Of a stretch of 64,000 bases of DNA, positions 28,702-38,128 are shown in pieces (the first letter of the stretch is position 1; every line of letters begins with the position of its first letter). Origin of the DNA: Oceanobacillus polygoni (GTDB lineage: Bacteria; Bacillota; Bacilli; Bacillales; Amphibacillaceae). The DNA lies in NCBI RefSeq assembly GCF_008304605.1, contig NZ_PIJY01000024.1, positions 310,857-374,856 on the forward strand. The letters run 5' to 3'. The notes beneath the pieces were generated by a model. It did not search any database. It saw nothing but the letters and a program-made list of their open reading frames with translations, and was not told where the DNA came from. The position numbers and the translations under genes were made by a program.

Positions 28702-29334
28702 ATGTCAACAAACATTTTCACACGCATTAAGGATTCGATATCAGCTGATCTTCATACAATGATGGATAAAAAGGAACAAAAAAATCCGATAGCTGCATTA
28801 AATCAATATTTACGTCAAAGTGAGCAAGAGAAAGAAAAGGTTCGAAAACTTATTGATCGTCAGTATAAATTAAAGGAAGAATTTTCTCGTGAATATTTGA
28901 AAGCACAAGAACTAGCTGATAAACGTTTAAAACAGGCGACAATTGCCGAAAAAGCTGGGGAACAAGGAATGTATGAATTTGCAATAAAAGAACATGAGGA
29001 GTACCAAACTCGTGCTGATCGTATGAAAGCATCAAGAGAAGAAGCAATTGAACAACTAGAAACATTAGAGCAAAAATATGAGGATATGAAACATCGCTTA
29101 AAGGATATGCATTTACGTCGCATGGAATTAATGGGCCGTGAAAATATAGCTAAAGCAAACCACCAAATTAATCGAGTGGTTGAAGAAACTTCAGAAAAGC
29201 CATTCTCAAAATTTGCGGAGATGGAGCAGTATATCGAGAATTTGGAATACAAAGTGAACAGCTCATACTACCGTAGCACATTTGATAGTAAAATCGCAGC
29301 TCTTGAAAAAGAAATAAACGAAAAAGTAAATTAA
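28702..29334 (+). CDS. liaH: PspA/IM30-family protein (LiaH-like)
   Basis: 210-residue coiled-coil protein, helical throughout. The N-terminus (FTRIKDSISADLHTMMDKKEQKNPIAALNQYLRQ) is the membrane-binding amphipathic segment of PspA proteins. Forms oligomers that protect stressed membranes in known members. No signal peptide or TM helix. Strong SD AAGGAGAG. In an operon with liaF, liaS and liaR, so it is the likely effector of that system. Confidence 0.9.
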   Translation: MSTNIFTRIKDSISADLHTMMDKKEQKNPIAALNQYLRQSEQEKEKVRKLIDRQYKLKEEFSREYLKAQELADKRLKQATIAEKAGEQGMYEFAIKEHEEYQTRADRMKASREEAIEQLETLEQKYEDMKHRLKDMHLRRMELMGRENIAKANHQINRVVEETSEKPFSKFAEMEQYIENLEYKVNSSYYRSTFDSKIAALEKEINEKVN

Positions 29335-29381
29335 TGACGTTAGAACATACGTGCAGAAAAAATTAAAAACATGATATACTG

Positions 29382-29412
29382 GTACAGGCGCAGAAATTTC
29401 CTGCGTCTGTAC
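29382..29412 (+). terminator. Possible read-through terminator between liaH and liaF
   Basis: GTACAGgCGCAG pairs with CTGCGtCTGTAC around a 7-nt loop; TGTTTAG follows, so the U tract is weak. Comparable lia operons make more of the first genes than of liaFSR, and this hairpin could do that by partial termination. Confidence 0.45.
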
Positions 29413-29500
29413 TGTTTAGAAATTGTTCGAAACGTCAAGTAAAAATAACATATCGAGTATTACCCACATTACATAACAACTACAAAGGAGGATTACAAAA

Positions 29501-30229
29501 ATGTTCAAAAGACTAACAACGGATTATTTCAACTGGATATTGATCATTGGTGTCATCCTCCTTATTTTTGAGATTGCCTTTTTTTTCGGTGGTTCAATTA
29601 TTCCAGCATTATTTTCTGCATTGTTTGTGTATATTGGCTGGAAAAATTTCCATAAGCTATGGGGGAAAATTGTATTCTGGATAGCGCTCGTTAGTCTCGT
29701 GTTTTCAGTGTTAAATTTATTTGCGGTACGCTTTTTGATTATCGCAGCTATTATTATTTTCATTATTAACTACTCAAAATCTAAAAGTGAAGCAACCCAA
29801 ATGGAGCCCATACTACCCGATGGAGAGAAGAAACGTGAGTCGATGATAAAAGTAGATCCGTTATTCGACCATAAGGTATTTGATGATCAAATCACGGAAG
29901 ATGCTGCTTATCAGTGGAAAGACGTAAATATTCATGGTGCGTTTGGCGATCGGATTATTGACTTAAGTAATACGGTGTTGCCCAATGATACAGCTGTTAT
30001 TTCAATCCGACATGTAATTGGGAATATCGAAATTTATGTACCGTATGAAGTGGAAGTGAGTATTCATCATAGCTCAGTGTTCGGCAAAGCTCATATTTTA
30101 GGTAAGCATCACTTAAAATTAATGAATAAGTCCATTCACTACCAAACGGCAAATTATGATACAGCATATCCGCGTGTAAAAATAATCACCTCGCTTTTTT
30201 CTGGAGATATCGAGGTGAAACGGATATGA
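29501..30229 (+). CDS. liaF: LiaF-type inhibitor of the LiaRS system
   Basis: 242 residues: four hydrophobic segments in the first 90, then a soluble LiaF (DUF2154-type) domain with DLSNTVLPNDTAVISIRHVIGNIEIYVPYEVEVSI. Known LiaF keeps its kinase off until the cell wall is stressed. SD AAGGAGG. Overlaps liaS by 4 nt. Confidence 0.9.
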   Translation: MFKRLTTDYFNWILIIGVILLIFEIAFFFGGSIIPALFSALFVYIGWKNFHKLWGKIVFWIALVSLVFSVLNLFAVRFLIIAAIIIFIINYSKSKSEATQMEPILPDGEKKRESMIKVDPLFDHKVFDDQITEDAAYQWKDVNIHGAFGDRIIDLSNTVLPNDTAVISIRHVIGNIEIYVPYEVEVSIHHSSVFGKAHILGKHHLKLMNKSIHYQTANYDTAYPRVKIITSLFSGDIEVKRI

Positions 30230-31278
30230 ATACGATTTTTAAGCATATTTTAACAGCTGTTGTTTGCAGTTTACTATTAGCAATTACATTGGTGCTCATT
30301 ACCTTCTTCGCCTTTTCGCTTGATGAGGTAGCGGGCTGGAAACTGCTTTGGCAGCAGAAGATTGGCGATTTATCTTTCTTACTTACAATTGTAGTTATAG
30401 CTATCATGTTTGGTACAATTATCGGTTATATAACAGGCTGGTATTGGAAGCAAAGGCTGACCCAAATTGATCGAAAACTTGATGTCATGATCAAGGGGGG
30501 CAAGCTATCAACAGTTGAAGAATCCCATAAAGAATTGGATAGCATTGAACATCGGATGTATCAATTGCAGGAGAAAATCCGAAATCAAGCAGAGAATGCA
30601 CAGCGACTTGCAACCGAACGAGCAAACGAACGTGAGCAAAGTCTCCAAGAGATTGTTGTTCAGGAGCGAAACCGACTTGCACGTGAGCTTCATGATTCGG
30701 TTAGTCAGCAGCTTTTTGCAGCATCCATGCTCATGTCTGCCATTAATGAAACAGGTTCATTAGAGGATCAAGGATTAAAAAAACAATTGGAAATGGTAGA
30801 AAGAATGATTCATCAATCACAGCTAGAAATGCGGGCATTACTGCTTCACTTGCGTCCAGTTGCCCTAAAAGGAAAGACGTTGCAGGAAGGTGTCGAAGAG
30901 TTATTGCTTGAACTGACACAAAAAGTTCCAATGGAAATTGAAACAAAAGTAGAAGATTTTAAAGTTGATAAAGGCGTAGAGGATCAGCTATTTCGTATTT
31001 TGCAGGAGTCACTATCAAATACGTTACGACATGCCAGGGCTACGACATTACATGTTTTGCTAATTGAACGAGATGACACCATTATTTTACGAGTTACCGA
31101 TAATGGCATTGGTTTCCAAGCGGATGCTGTAAAAACAAGCTCCTACGGGATGCAAAATATGCGCGAGCGTGCCTATGAGGTTGGCGGCACCTTTAAAATC
31201 ATTAGTTTACCAAATGAAGGGACTCGATTAGAAGTGAAGGTTCCTGTTTTAAGGAAGGAGGAAAATGAACGTGATTAA
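30226..31278 (+). CDS. liaS: Sensor histidine kinase LiaS/VraS
   Basis: 350 residues; two membrane helices (about 7-30 and 50-72) with a very short outside loop, typical of an intramembrane-sensing kinase. Then HAMP-like linker, dimerisation box [17 protein letters not shown] (phospho-His156) and HATPase domain with [10 protein letters not shown] and [11 protein letters not shown]. Works with LiaF upstream and LiaR downstream; overlaps liaR by 14 nt. Confidence 0.93.
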   Translation: MNTIFKHILTAVVCSLLLAITLVLITFFAFSLDEVAGWKLLWQQKIGDLSFLLTIVVIAIMFGTIIGYITGWYWKQRLTQIDRKLDVMIKGGKLSTVEESHKELDSIEHRMYQLQEKIRNQAENAQRLATERANEREQSLQEIVVQERNRLARELHDSVSQQLFAASMLMSAINETGSLEDQGLKKQLEMVERMIHQSQLEMRALLLHLRPVALKGKTLQEGVEELLLELTQKVPMEIETKVEDFKVDKGVEDQLFRILQESLSNTLRHARATTLHVLLIERDDTIILRVTDNGIGFQADAVKTSSYGMQNMRERAYEVGGTFKIISLPNEGTRLEVKVPVLRKEENERD

Positions 31279-31903
31279 AGTATTGTTTGTTGATGATCAT
31301 GAAATGGTACGGATTGGAGTTTCTGCTTATCTTTCTGCACAGCCTGATATCGATGTGGTTGCTGAAGCAGATGATGGGGCACCAGCTGTGGAGTTAGCAC
31401 TGGAATTACGCCCAGATATTATTTTAATGGATCTTGTAATGAAGGAAATGGACGGCATTGAAGCAACAAAGAAAATTATTGAAAAATGGCCAGAAGCAAA
31501 GATTATTATCGTAACAAGCTTTCTCGATGATGAAAAGGTATATCCAGCGCTTGAAGCAGGTGCAACAAGCTATATGCTAAAAACATCTAAAGCGAGTGAA
31601 ATAGCAAAAGCAATCCGTGCGACACATGGGGGACAATCCATTCTTGAACCAGAAGTAACCGGGAAAATTATGAATCGCATGCGCAATAAGCCAGAAGCAG
31701 TACTCCATGAGCAGTTGACAGGGCGTGAAATGGAAATTTTGCTATTGATTGCCCAAGGAAAAACGAACCAGGAAATAGCAGATGAATTATTTATTGCACT
31801 GAAGACTGTGAAGGTGCATGTGAGTAATGTTTTAGGAAAGCTTGAAGTACAGGACCGTACCCAAGCGGTTATCTATGCCTTTCAAAATAATCTTGTTAAA
31901 TAA
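31265..31903 (+). CDS. liaR: Response regulator LiaR/VraR
   Basis: NarL/FixJ-type regulator, 212 residues. Receiver domain with DDHEMVRIG, phospho-acceptor Asp56 in [12 protein letters not shown] and the conserved Lys in MLKTSKA; C-terminal LuxR helix-turn-helix [25 protein letters not shown] within liaS, after GGAGG. Likely activates the operon promoter upstream of 28259. Confidence 0.94.
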   Translation: MNVIKVLFVDDHEMVRIGVSAYLSAQPDIDVVAEADDGAPAVELALELRPDIILMDLVMKEMDGIEATKKIIEKWPEAKIIIVTSFLDDEKVYPALEAGATSYMLKTSKASEIAKAIRATHGGQSILEPEVTGKIMNRMRNKPEAVLHEQLTGREMEILLLIAQGKTNQEIADELFIALKTVKVHVSNVLGKLEVQDRTQAVIYAFQNNLVK

Positions 31904-31938
31904 GAAGAGCCACTCTACGTTAGGAGCGGCTCTTCTTT
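31902..31938. terminator. Convergent terminator at the end of liaR
   Basis: AAGAAGAGCCaCTC pairs with GAGcGGCTCTTCTT; T-rich on both ends. It overlaps the stop of the convergent gene at 31920. Confidence 0.85.
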
Positions 31939-32963
31939 ATTTTTGCATGATCGAAAGAGTAAAATCTTTCAACCACATGATAAATCGAAACAAGCTCATA
32001 TAAAATGATTAACTCTGACGGAAAATTCGTTGGGTAGGTCTGGCTATTCTTCATAACCTCTTCATTGTCCCCCCAAAATAAATCCGTGATTTCTTTTAGT
32101 TGCGTTTGATGAATCGTAATGTTATAGGATGCATCATCCTGTAACCGATTTGCAACTCCATAAACAGCATCCATAATTGTTTTTCTCTCCTTCTCTGTCC
32201 AGGATAAATCAATAATTGGATTACGAATTAAATTATTCAAATGATAATGAATGATCCGTAAGCTGCTTAATTGGTGCTGTAACTGTTCAAACTGTTCCTG
32301 TTCAGATTCAAGGAGTGGATGGAATTTTGCTTCGTCTTTTTGAAACCGACTTAATTGTTCTGTTCGCTGCATGGCACTGTCAATTTTAGTTAAATACTTC
32401 TTCGTGAGAGAGGTATTTTCTTGTTTCCCCTCAAGAATAGCTTGGAAAATTTGTTCAATTTGTTTTGCAGTATCGGTTCGTGTCGTTTTAACCCTTTTAA
32501 AAATATGTAATCGATACTTTGGTGGAAGAATGAACATGTTCACTAAAGTTGAAACAGCAAGTCCAATTGTTGTGGTTCCCAAACGAATAAAAAATGCAAC
32601 AAGTAAGTTAGTGTGAATGACTTCAACCATCGCAACAGCGGTTAAGGTAGCGACTAGCAAACCAGCATGAAGCCTCAAACGGAAACAAGTTACAATTGTA
32701 CATATTGCTGCAAGTGAATAGGTGAGCGGCGAGTTACCGAAAAGCGAGATAAATAGCACCGCATAAGCAGAGCCTATTGCTGATGCAGGAAAACGGATTA
32801 TGCCTTTTTTAATTGAATCGGATACAGTAGGCTCTACGGTTACAATTGCTGTAATAACAGCGAACACTGGTGGCCAGCCAATCCATTGGCACACTAAGGC
32901 GGTTAGGAAAACTGCAACTCCTGTTTTAACAGTTCTGTCACCGATAAATGAAAAGTATCTCAC
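31920..32963 (-). CDS. Aromatic-acid-exporter-like (FUSC/YgaE) membrane protein
   Basis: 347 residues: about five hydrophobic segments in the first 160, then a long soluble helical half. Sequence pattern FIGDRTVKTGVAVFLTALVC and PVFAVITAIVTVEPTVSDSIKKGIIR match the ArAE_1/UPF0421 family (B. subtilis YgaE). GTG at 32963 preceded by GGAGTGGAG gives family length; an upstream in-frame ATG at 33008 lacks an SD. Transport role is by family only. Confidence 0.85.
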   Translation of the reverse strand: MRYFSFIGDRTVKTGVAVFLTALVCQWIGWPPVFAVITAIVTVEPTVSDSIKKGIIRFPASAIGSAYAVLFISLFGNSPLTYSLAAICTIVTCFRLRLHAGLLVATLTAVAMVEVIHTNLLVAFFIRLGTTTIGLAVSTLVNMFILPPKYRLHIFKRVKTTRTDTAKQIEQIFQAILEGKQENTSLTKKYLTKIDSAMQRTEQLSRFQKDEAKFHPLLESEQEQFEQLQHQLSSLRIIHYHLNNLIRNPIIDLSWTEKERKTIMDAVYGVANRLQDDASYNITIHQTQLKEITDLFWGDNEEVMKNSQTYPTNFPSELIILYELVSIYHVVERFYSFDHAKIKKSRS

Positions 32964-33093
32964 GACAACTCCACTCCAAATAAAAAAGTTCTTAAATGTT
33001 TGTAACACGTATCTATTTTCTTACTTCTGATGAGAAATTTCAAATTTTTATAAAAAAAGGGTTGCATTATTTTTAAAAATCACATAGACTGTA

Positions 33094-33129
33094 TTATAAC
33101 AACAAACAATATTTAATATTGTTATATAA
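33094..33129. promoter_or_regulatory. Operator-like palindrome before the zinc-ribbon gene
   Basis: A perfect 17-bp palindrome (ACAATATT-T-AATATTGT, 33106-33122) with TTATAACAA at 33094-33102 and TTGTTATATAA at 33119-33129. The same core recurs before aceB at 33267-33280, suggesting one regulator for both. Confidence 0.45.
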
Positions 33130-33147
33130 AAGAAGGGAGAGAGTAGC

Positions 33148-33252
33148 ATGAAAAAATATGAAAAGCTGTCCTGTCCAGAATGTGGTAAAGAGGTTGATTC
33201 TAAGAGTTACACAATGGAATGTGACTATTGTTTGTCAAAGAAGGAGGATTAA
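33148..33252 (+). CDS. 34-residue zinc-ribbon protein (YhfH-like)
   Basis: ATG preceded by GAAGGGAG. Product has two Cys pairs: CPECGKEV and CDYCLSKKED at the C-terminus, spaced 15 residues apart, a minimal zinc knuckle. The CGKE...C-x2-C layout resembles YhfH-type proteins of Bacillus, though shorter. No partner is obvious; it lies between two palindromes and 79 nt before aceB, without a clear terminator between them. Function unknown. Confidence 0.7.
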   Translation: MKKYEKLSCPECGKEVDSKSYTMECDYCLSKKED

Positions 33253-33266
33253 TTTTTTTAGGGTCT

Positions 33267-33280
33267 TTGTTATATAACAA
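33267..33280. promoter_or_regulatory. Palindrome TTGTTATATAACAA upstream of aceB
   Basis: Perfect 14-bp palindrome, overlapping the -35 region of a possible aceB promoter whose -10 is TATAGT at 33298-33303. It repeats the core seen at 33119-33129. Likely operator; regulator unknown. Confidence 0.5.
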
Positions 33281-33331
33281 TAAAATTTAACTGTTTTTAT
33301 AGTATAACAGACAAGAGGGAGAGTAGAAGAA

Positions 33332-34936
33332 ATGCTAATGAATCAGACCACCGTACAAATCGAGCATGAAAGTCATTTTAAAGATATTCTTACACCACAA
33401 GCATTGGAATTTCTGGAAAAGCTGCATCATCATTTTGAAGAGCGCCGTAGAAACCTACTAGAGATTAGACAGCAAATTCAGGAGAAGTTGAAAGAGGGGA
33501 AGCAACTGCAATTTCTTTCAGAGACAAAACAGGTTCGTGAAGGGAATTGGACAATTGATCAGCTACCGAGTGATTTGCAGGATAGAAGAGTGGAAATTAC
33601 CGGACCGGTAGACCGAAAAATGATTATCAATGCATTGAATTCAGGTGCTAAAACCTTTATGGCAGATTTTGAGGATGCTACCTCACCGACGTGGGAAAAT
33701 GTGATGAATGGCCAAATCAACTTGAAAGATGCGATTCGAAGAGCGATTGATTTTGAAGCCGAAAATGGTAAAAAATATGCGTTACGGGATGAAACAGCTG
33801 TTTTAATCGTACGTCCTCGTGGCTGGCATTTAGAAGAAAATCATTTAACAGTAGATGGAAAAACGATGTCCGCAAGTTTAGTAGATTTTGGACTTTATCT
33901 TTATCATAATGCGAAGGAATTGCTTTCTAGAGGTTCGGGACCATACTTCTATCTACCAAAAATTGAAAATCACTTGGAAGCACGGCTTTGGAACGATGTA
34001 TTTATTTTTTCACAAAACGAGTTAGGCATTCCACAGGGGACGATTAAAGCAACTGTACTAATCGAAACGATAACAGCCGCATTTGAGATGGATGAAATTT
34101 TATACGAGATTCGTGAACATGCTGCCGGTCTAAATTGTGGACGATGGGATTATATTTTTAGCTATATTAAGAAATTCCATCAGAATCCAGATCGAATTCT
34201 TCCTGATAGGTCGACTGTTACGATGGAAGTTCCATTTATGAGAGCGTACTCTTTACTTGCAATTCAAACATGTCACAAGCGTAATGCGATGGCAATCGGG
34301 GGAATGGCAGCACAAATACCAGTTAAAAACGATGATGCTGCCAATAAAATCGCATTTGATAAGGTTCGAACAGATAAGGAGCGGGAAGCAAATGACGGGC
34401 ATGATGGAACATGGGTTGCACATCCGGGAATGGTTCAGCTTGTCATAGATATCTTTAACAAAGCGATGCCATCATCGAACCAGATTGCCAATAAGCGAGA
34501 TGATGTAAGCGTAACAGCTGAAGATCTGATTCGTTTACCGAATGGTGAAATTACAGAGGCAGGGCTACGAACCAATATTAATGTAGGGATTCAATATACT
34601 GCAGCCTGGCTAAGCGGGAGGGGAGCAGTGCCAATCAACAATTTGATGGAAGATGCAGCTACTGCAGAAATCTCAAGAGCGCAAGTGTGGCAATGGATAC
34701 GCTATCCAAAAGGGGTACTTGCAGACGGTAGGAATGTGACGATGGAGCTAGTTGAGGAAATCATGCAAGAGGAACTATCTAAGATTGAAGAACAAATTGG
34801 TACAGATGCTTACCGAAAGGGGAATTTCGGACAGGCTGCAAGCATTTTTAATACGCTAATTAAACAGGATCATTTTGCTGGATTTTTAACGATACCAGCC
34901 TATAAGGAATTATTAAAAGGGGGAAACAAATCATGA
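33332..34936 (+). CDS. aceB: Malate synthase A
   Basis: Condenses glyoxylate with acetyl-CoA to malate, second step of the glyoxylate shunt. 534 residues, the A isoform size. [20 protein letters not shown] and [38 protein letters not shown], and [11 protein letters not shown] are hallmark segments, including catalytic Arg and Asp regions and Mg ligands. Overlaps aceA by 4 nt (ATGA). Needed for growth on acetate or fatty acids, which matches fad and thiolase genes here. Confidence 0.96.
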   Translation: MLMNQTTVQIEHESHFKDILTPQALEFLEKLHHHFEERRRNLLEIRQQIQEKLKEGKQLQFLSETKQVREGNWTIDQLPSDLQDRRVEITGPVDRKMIINALNSGAKTFMADFEDATSPTWENVMNGQINLKDAIRRAIDFEAENGKKYALRDETAVLIVRPRGWHLEENHLTVDGKTMSASLVDFGLYLYHNAKELLSRGSGPYFYLPKIENHLEARLWNDVFIFSQNELGIPQGTIKATVLIETITAAFEMDEILYEIREHAAGLNCGRWDYIFSYIKKFHQNPDRILPDRSTVTMEVPFMRAYSLLAIQTCHKRNAMAIGGMAAQIPVKNDDAANKIAFDKVRTDKEREANDGHDGTWVAHPGMVQLVIDIFNKAMPSSNQIANKRDDVSVTAEDLIRLPNGEITEAGLRTNINVGIQYTAAWLSGRGAVPINNLMEDAATAEISRAQVWQWIRYPKGVLADGRNVTMELVEEIMQEELSKIEEQIGTDAYRKGNFGQAASIFNTLIKQDHFAGFLTIPAYKELLKGGNKS

Positions 34937-36210
34937 CAAATAACCGTGCAGAAAATTTACAAAACAGTTGGACAAATGATATGCGATGGGTAGGGGTAGA
35001 GCGTCCATATACAGCAGAAGAGGTCATTCGTTTAAGAGGATCCATTGATTTGGAATATACATTAGCATCACGGGGAGCAAAAAAGCTATGGGAATCGATT
35101 AAAACAGATGATTATGTGAATGCTTTAGGTGCACTGACTGGAAATCAAGCCGTTCAACAGGTGAAGGCTGGGTTAAAAGCAATTTACCTAAGTGGCTGGC
35201 AAGTTGCAGCAGATGCGAATGTAGCAGGACAAATGTATCCCGATCAAAGCTTATATCCTGTAAACAGCGTACCGAATGTTGTCAAACGAATTAATCAAGC
35301 TTTACAGCGTGCAGATCAAATACATTATTCGGAAGGGAATACAGACATCGATTGGTTTGTTCCAATTGTGGCAGATGCAGAAGCAGGTTTTGGCGGACAG
35401 CTTAATGTATTTGAATTAATGAAGTCGATGATTGAATCTGGGGCAGCTGGGGTTCACTTTGAAGATCAATTATCCTCAGAAAAGAAATGTGGACATTTAG
35501 GTGGTAAAGTATTGCTGCCAACACAGACAGCAGTTAAGAATTTAATCGCAGCACGTTTTGCTGCAGATGTGATGGGTACTCCAACAGTAATTATTGCCCG
35601 GACAGATGCCAATGCAGCTGATATGATTACGAGTGATGTTGACCCGTATGATGCACCGTTTATCCAAGGAGAACGAACTTCTGAAGGGTTTTATCGAACC
35701 AAGGCTGGCATCGATCAAGCAATCGCTCGTGGATTAGCATATGCACCGTATGCGGATATGATTTGGTGTGAAACTTCAGAACCGAATATGGAAGAGGCAC
35801 GGCATTTTGCTAATGCGATTCATGAGAAGTATCCGAATAAGTTATTAGCTTATAATTGCTCTCCGTCCTTTAACTGGAAGCGTAAACTTTCTGATGACGA
35901 GATTGCTAACTTCCAGAAAGAGCTTGGGAAAATGGGTTATAAATTCCAGTTTGTTACATTGGCAGGATTCCATGCGCTTAATCATAGTATGTTTGAGCTG
36001 GCAAGAAGATACAAGGATGAGGGGATGGCAGCATACTCTGAATTACAGCAAGATGAATTTGCAAGTGAGAAGTATGGTTATAGTGCAACACGACATCAGC
36101 GTGAGGTAGGTACTGGCTACTTTGATGAGGTAGCACAAGTAATATCTGGGGGTACCGCTTCAACGACTGCTTTGAAAGGATCGACAGAAGCAGAACAATT
36201 TACAAGCTGA
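34933..36210 (+). CDS. aceA: Isocitrate lyase
   Basis: Splits isocitrate into succinate and glyoxylate. 425 residues. Catalytic Cys in [46 protein letters not shown] and [15 protein letters not shown] carry Mg and substrate contacts; NCSPSFNW and [13 protein letters not shown] are also conserved. SD GGGGG lies 6 nt ahead, inside aceB. The pair forms an operon closed by a terminator at 36265-36310. Confidence 0.97.
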   Translation: MTNNRAENLQNSWTNDMRWVGVERPYTAEEVIRLRGSIDLEYTLASRGAKKLWESIKTDDYVNALGALTGNQAVQQVKAGLKAIYLSGWQVAADANVAGQMYPDQSLYPVNSVPNVVKRINQALQRADQIHYSEGNTDIDWFVPIVADAEAGFGGQLNVFELMKSMIESGAAGVHFEDQLSSEKKCGHLGGKVLLPTQTAVKNLIAARFAADVMGTPTVIIARTDANAADMITSDVDPYDAPFIQGERTSEGFYRTKAGIDQAIARGLAYAPYADMIWCETSEPNMEEARHFANAIHEKYPNKLLAYNCSPSFNWKRKLSDDEIANFQKELGKMGYKFQFVTLAGFHALNHSMFELARRYKDEGMAAYSELQQDEFASEKYGYSATRHQREVGTGYFDEVAQVISGGTASTTALKGSTEAEQFTS

Positions 36211-36264
36211 TTATCCCTAATGTGTGTATAGGTCTAAACTCCTCATGAAACAGAATAAAGTGAT

Positions 36265-36310
36265 ACCAAAAAGTGCTTATCCTAATAAAATAGGATAGGC
36301 ATTTTTTGGT
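36265..36310 (+). terminator. Terminator of aceBA
   Basis: ACCAAAAAGTGCTTATCCTA pairs with TAGGATAGGCATTTTTTGGT; a long stem with one GU pair and T6 in its 3' arm. Confidence 0.88.
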
Positions 36311-36397
36311 AACAAGCAATTTTTTGTCGGATTATTCAAACAACTATATTATTGTTTTGTTAAGATATGAAGAAAAAATAGGCGATTTATGTCGTTT

Positions 36398-36426
36398 TTG
36401 AAATATAATTGTAACATTACTATAAT
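36398..36426 (+). promoter_or_regulatory. Promoter of the CwlO-like hydrolase
   Basis: TTGAAA (36398-36403), 17-nt spacer, perfect TATAAT (36421-36426). A leader of about 150 nt follows, with an imperfect palindrome GACATT/AATGTT near 36433-36450. Only one WalR-like half site (TGTAAC, 36410-36415) is visible, within the spacer. Confidence 0.7.
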
Positions 36427-36578
36427 ATGAATGACATTTTACAATGTTATAATTCATATTGCCTAGAAAAGTTAATACATAATTAAAAAATAATCACATA
36501 GCTGTAGCAACACTGAATTCATAAGGAATTACATAAAAAGAGCTTTGCGGTGTGAAATGGGAAGCGGGGAAATGAAAG

Positions 36579-37850
36579 TTGAGAAAGACATTTATGGCAT
36601 TATCCACTGTTGCAGTGGTTGGTTTAGGTAGTACTTTATTCACTGTATCAGCCCAGGCAGAATCCATTCAAGATATTGAAAACAAGCAAGCACAAATTCA
36701 AGAAGACCGAGACGCAATTAAAGCAAACTTATCTGATGCTGATAGTAAAATAGCAGAGGTTTTGATAGATTTAGAGGAATTAAATGAAGAAATTGAGAAG
36801 GTAAATAAAGCTTTAAAAGAAAACCGGAAGCAAATGGATCAAACCAATGAAGCTATTTCTGAAAAAGAAGATGAGGTAGCTCAACTAGAAAAAGAAATTA
36901 AAGAGCTAGAAGAAGCTATTGAAAAGCGTTTTGAAATATTGAAAGAACGCGCTGTATCTTACCAGCAAAATGGTGGGGATATTAGTTACCTTGAAGTGAT
37001 TTTCGGTTCACAGAACTTTGGTGATTTTATTAGCCGTGTTTCAGCAGTAAATAAAATTACAGAGTCTGACAGCACATTAATCAAAAAGCAAGAAGAAGAT
37101 AAAGCGGCTGTTGAAGAAAAACAGGATGCTGTACTTGTGAAATTAGATGAATTGAATGAAATGAAGGTTGAGATTGAAGGTATTCTTGCATTAATTGAAG
37201 ATCAAAAAGCTTCAAATGAGGATAAAAAAGAAACGCTAAAATCGAAAGAAAACGACTTGCTTGCATTAAAGGAAGAACTTCAAGTTGAAGATTCTAAGCT
37301 TGCAACATTAGAAAAAGAAGTAAGAGCTAGTTTACAAGCTGCAGTAGAGCCTGCACCTGAAACAGTAATTGCTAATGCAAGTGCTAATGAAAATGTAGAT
37401 ACAACAGGTTCATCCGAAAAAGCTACATCTGGTGGAGAGTTGCAAACATTAAGTAAAGAATCAACATCAAGACCTGCAGCATCTGGTAATATCAATACAG
37501 CAATTAATGCTGGATTCTCTCACATAGGAACTCCATATGTTTGGGGCGGAAAAGGACCAGGTGGATTTGATTGTTCTGGATTCGTATCTTGGGCATTTGC
37601 TCAAGCAGGAATTTCTATTCCATCAAGCACTACAGGCTTAGCGTCAACAGGTACACAAGTATCTTCTGGCAATATGCAGCCTGGTGATATCGTATTCTTT
37701 GACACATACAAAAAGAATGGCCATGTTGGAATCTACCTTGGTGGCGGTAAGTTTATCGGTGCACAAAATTCTACGGGATTAGCTGTTGCTGATATGACAA
37801 GCGGTTACTGGGCAAGTAAGTTTTCAGGTCATGTTCGTAGTGTAAAATAA
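36579..37850 (+). CDS. CwlO/PcsB-like peptidoglycan hydrolase (NlpC/P60)
   Basis: Secreted DL-endopeptidase-type hydrolase, 423 residues. Signal peptide 1-27 ending AQA-ES, a long coiled coil (about 30-245, with heptads and charged Glu/Lys) as in CwlO and PcsB, a Ser/Thr-rich linker, then NlpC/P60 from about 305 with catalytic Cys332 (GFDCSGF) and His in NGHVGIYLG. In known members the coiled coil is controlled by FtsEX. TTG start 8 nt after GCGGGGA. Confidence 0.92.
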   Translation: MRKTFMALSTVAVVGLGSTLFTVSAQAESIQDIENKQAQIQEDRDAIKANLSDADSKIAEVLIDLEELNEEIEKVNKALKENRKQMDQTNEAISEKEDEVAQLEKEIKELEEAIEKRFEILKERAVSYQQNGGDISYLEVIFGSQNFGDFISRVSAVNKITESDSTLIKKQEEDKAAVEEKQDAVLVKLDELNEMKVEIEGILALIEDQKASNEDKKETLKSKENDLLALKEELQVEDSKLATLEKEVRASLQAAVEPAPETVIANASANENVDTTGSSEKATSGGELQTLSKESTSRPAASGNINTAINAGFSHIGTPYVWGGKGPGGFDCSGFVSWAFAQAGISIPSSTTGLASTGTQVSSGNMQPGDIVFFDTYKKNGHVGIYLGGGKFIGAQNSTGLAVADMTSGYWASKFSGHVRSVK

Positions 37851-37864
37851 TAGATTAATAGAAG

Positions 37865-37897
37865 AACCATTCTGGATTTTTGCAGAATGGTTTTTTT
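37865..37897 (+). terminator. Terminator of the NlpC/P60 gene
   Basis: AACCATTCTG pairs with CAGAATGGTT around an 8-nt loop and ends in seven T. Confidence 0.9.
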
Positions 37898-38128
37898 GTG
37901 TTTATGAAAGTAGATAATTTTTCTGGAGGAATAGCTGCTATCAAAATAGTTAAAAAAGGCTTGGATTATGTTTTCTCCATTCCTATAATCTGAATACTGT
38001 GCGATATTACCCGTGAAAAAGTAAAAAGTGGTTTAGATAATGATGAAGAGGGTAATAGTGTATATGTTGTATAACCGTACATATAGATTTTGCAGCAAAA
38101 AATTGCAGCTGAAGAAAGGAACGCATCG

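Noticed and set aside
36361-36460. WalR box before the CwlO-like gene
   Set aside because: Only one TGTAAC half site is present; the second half at the required 5-nt spacing reads TATAAT, which is the -10 element.
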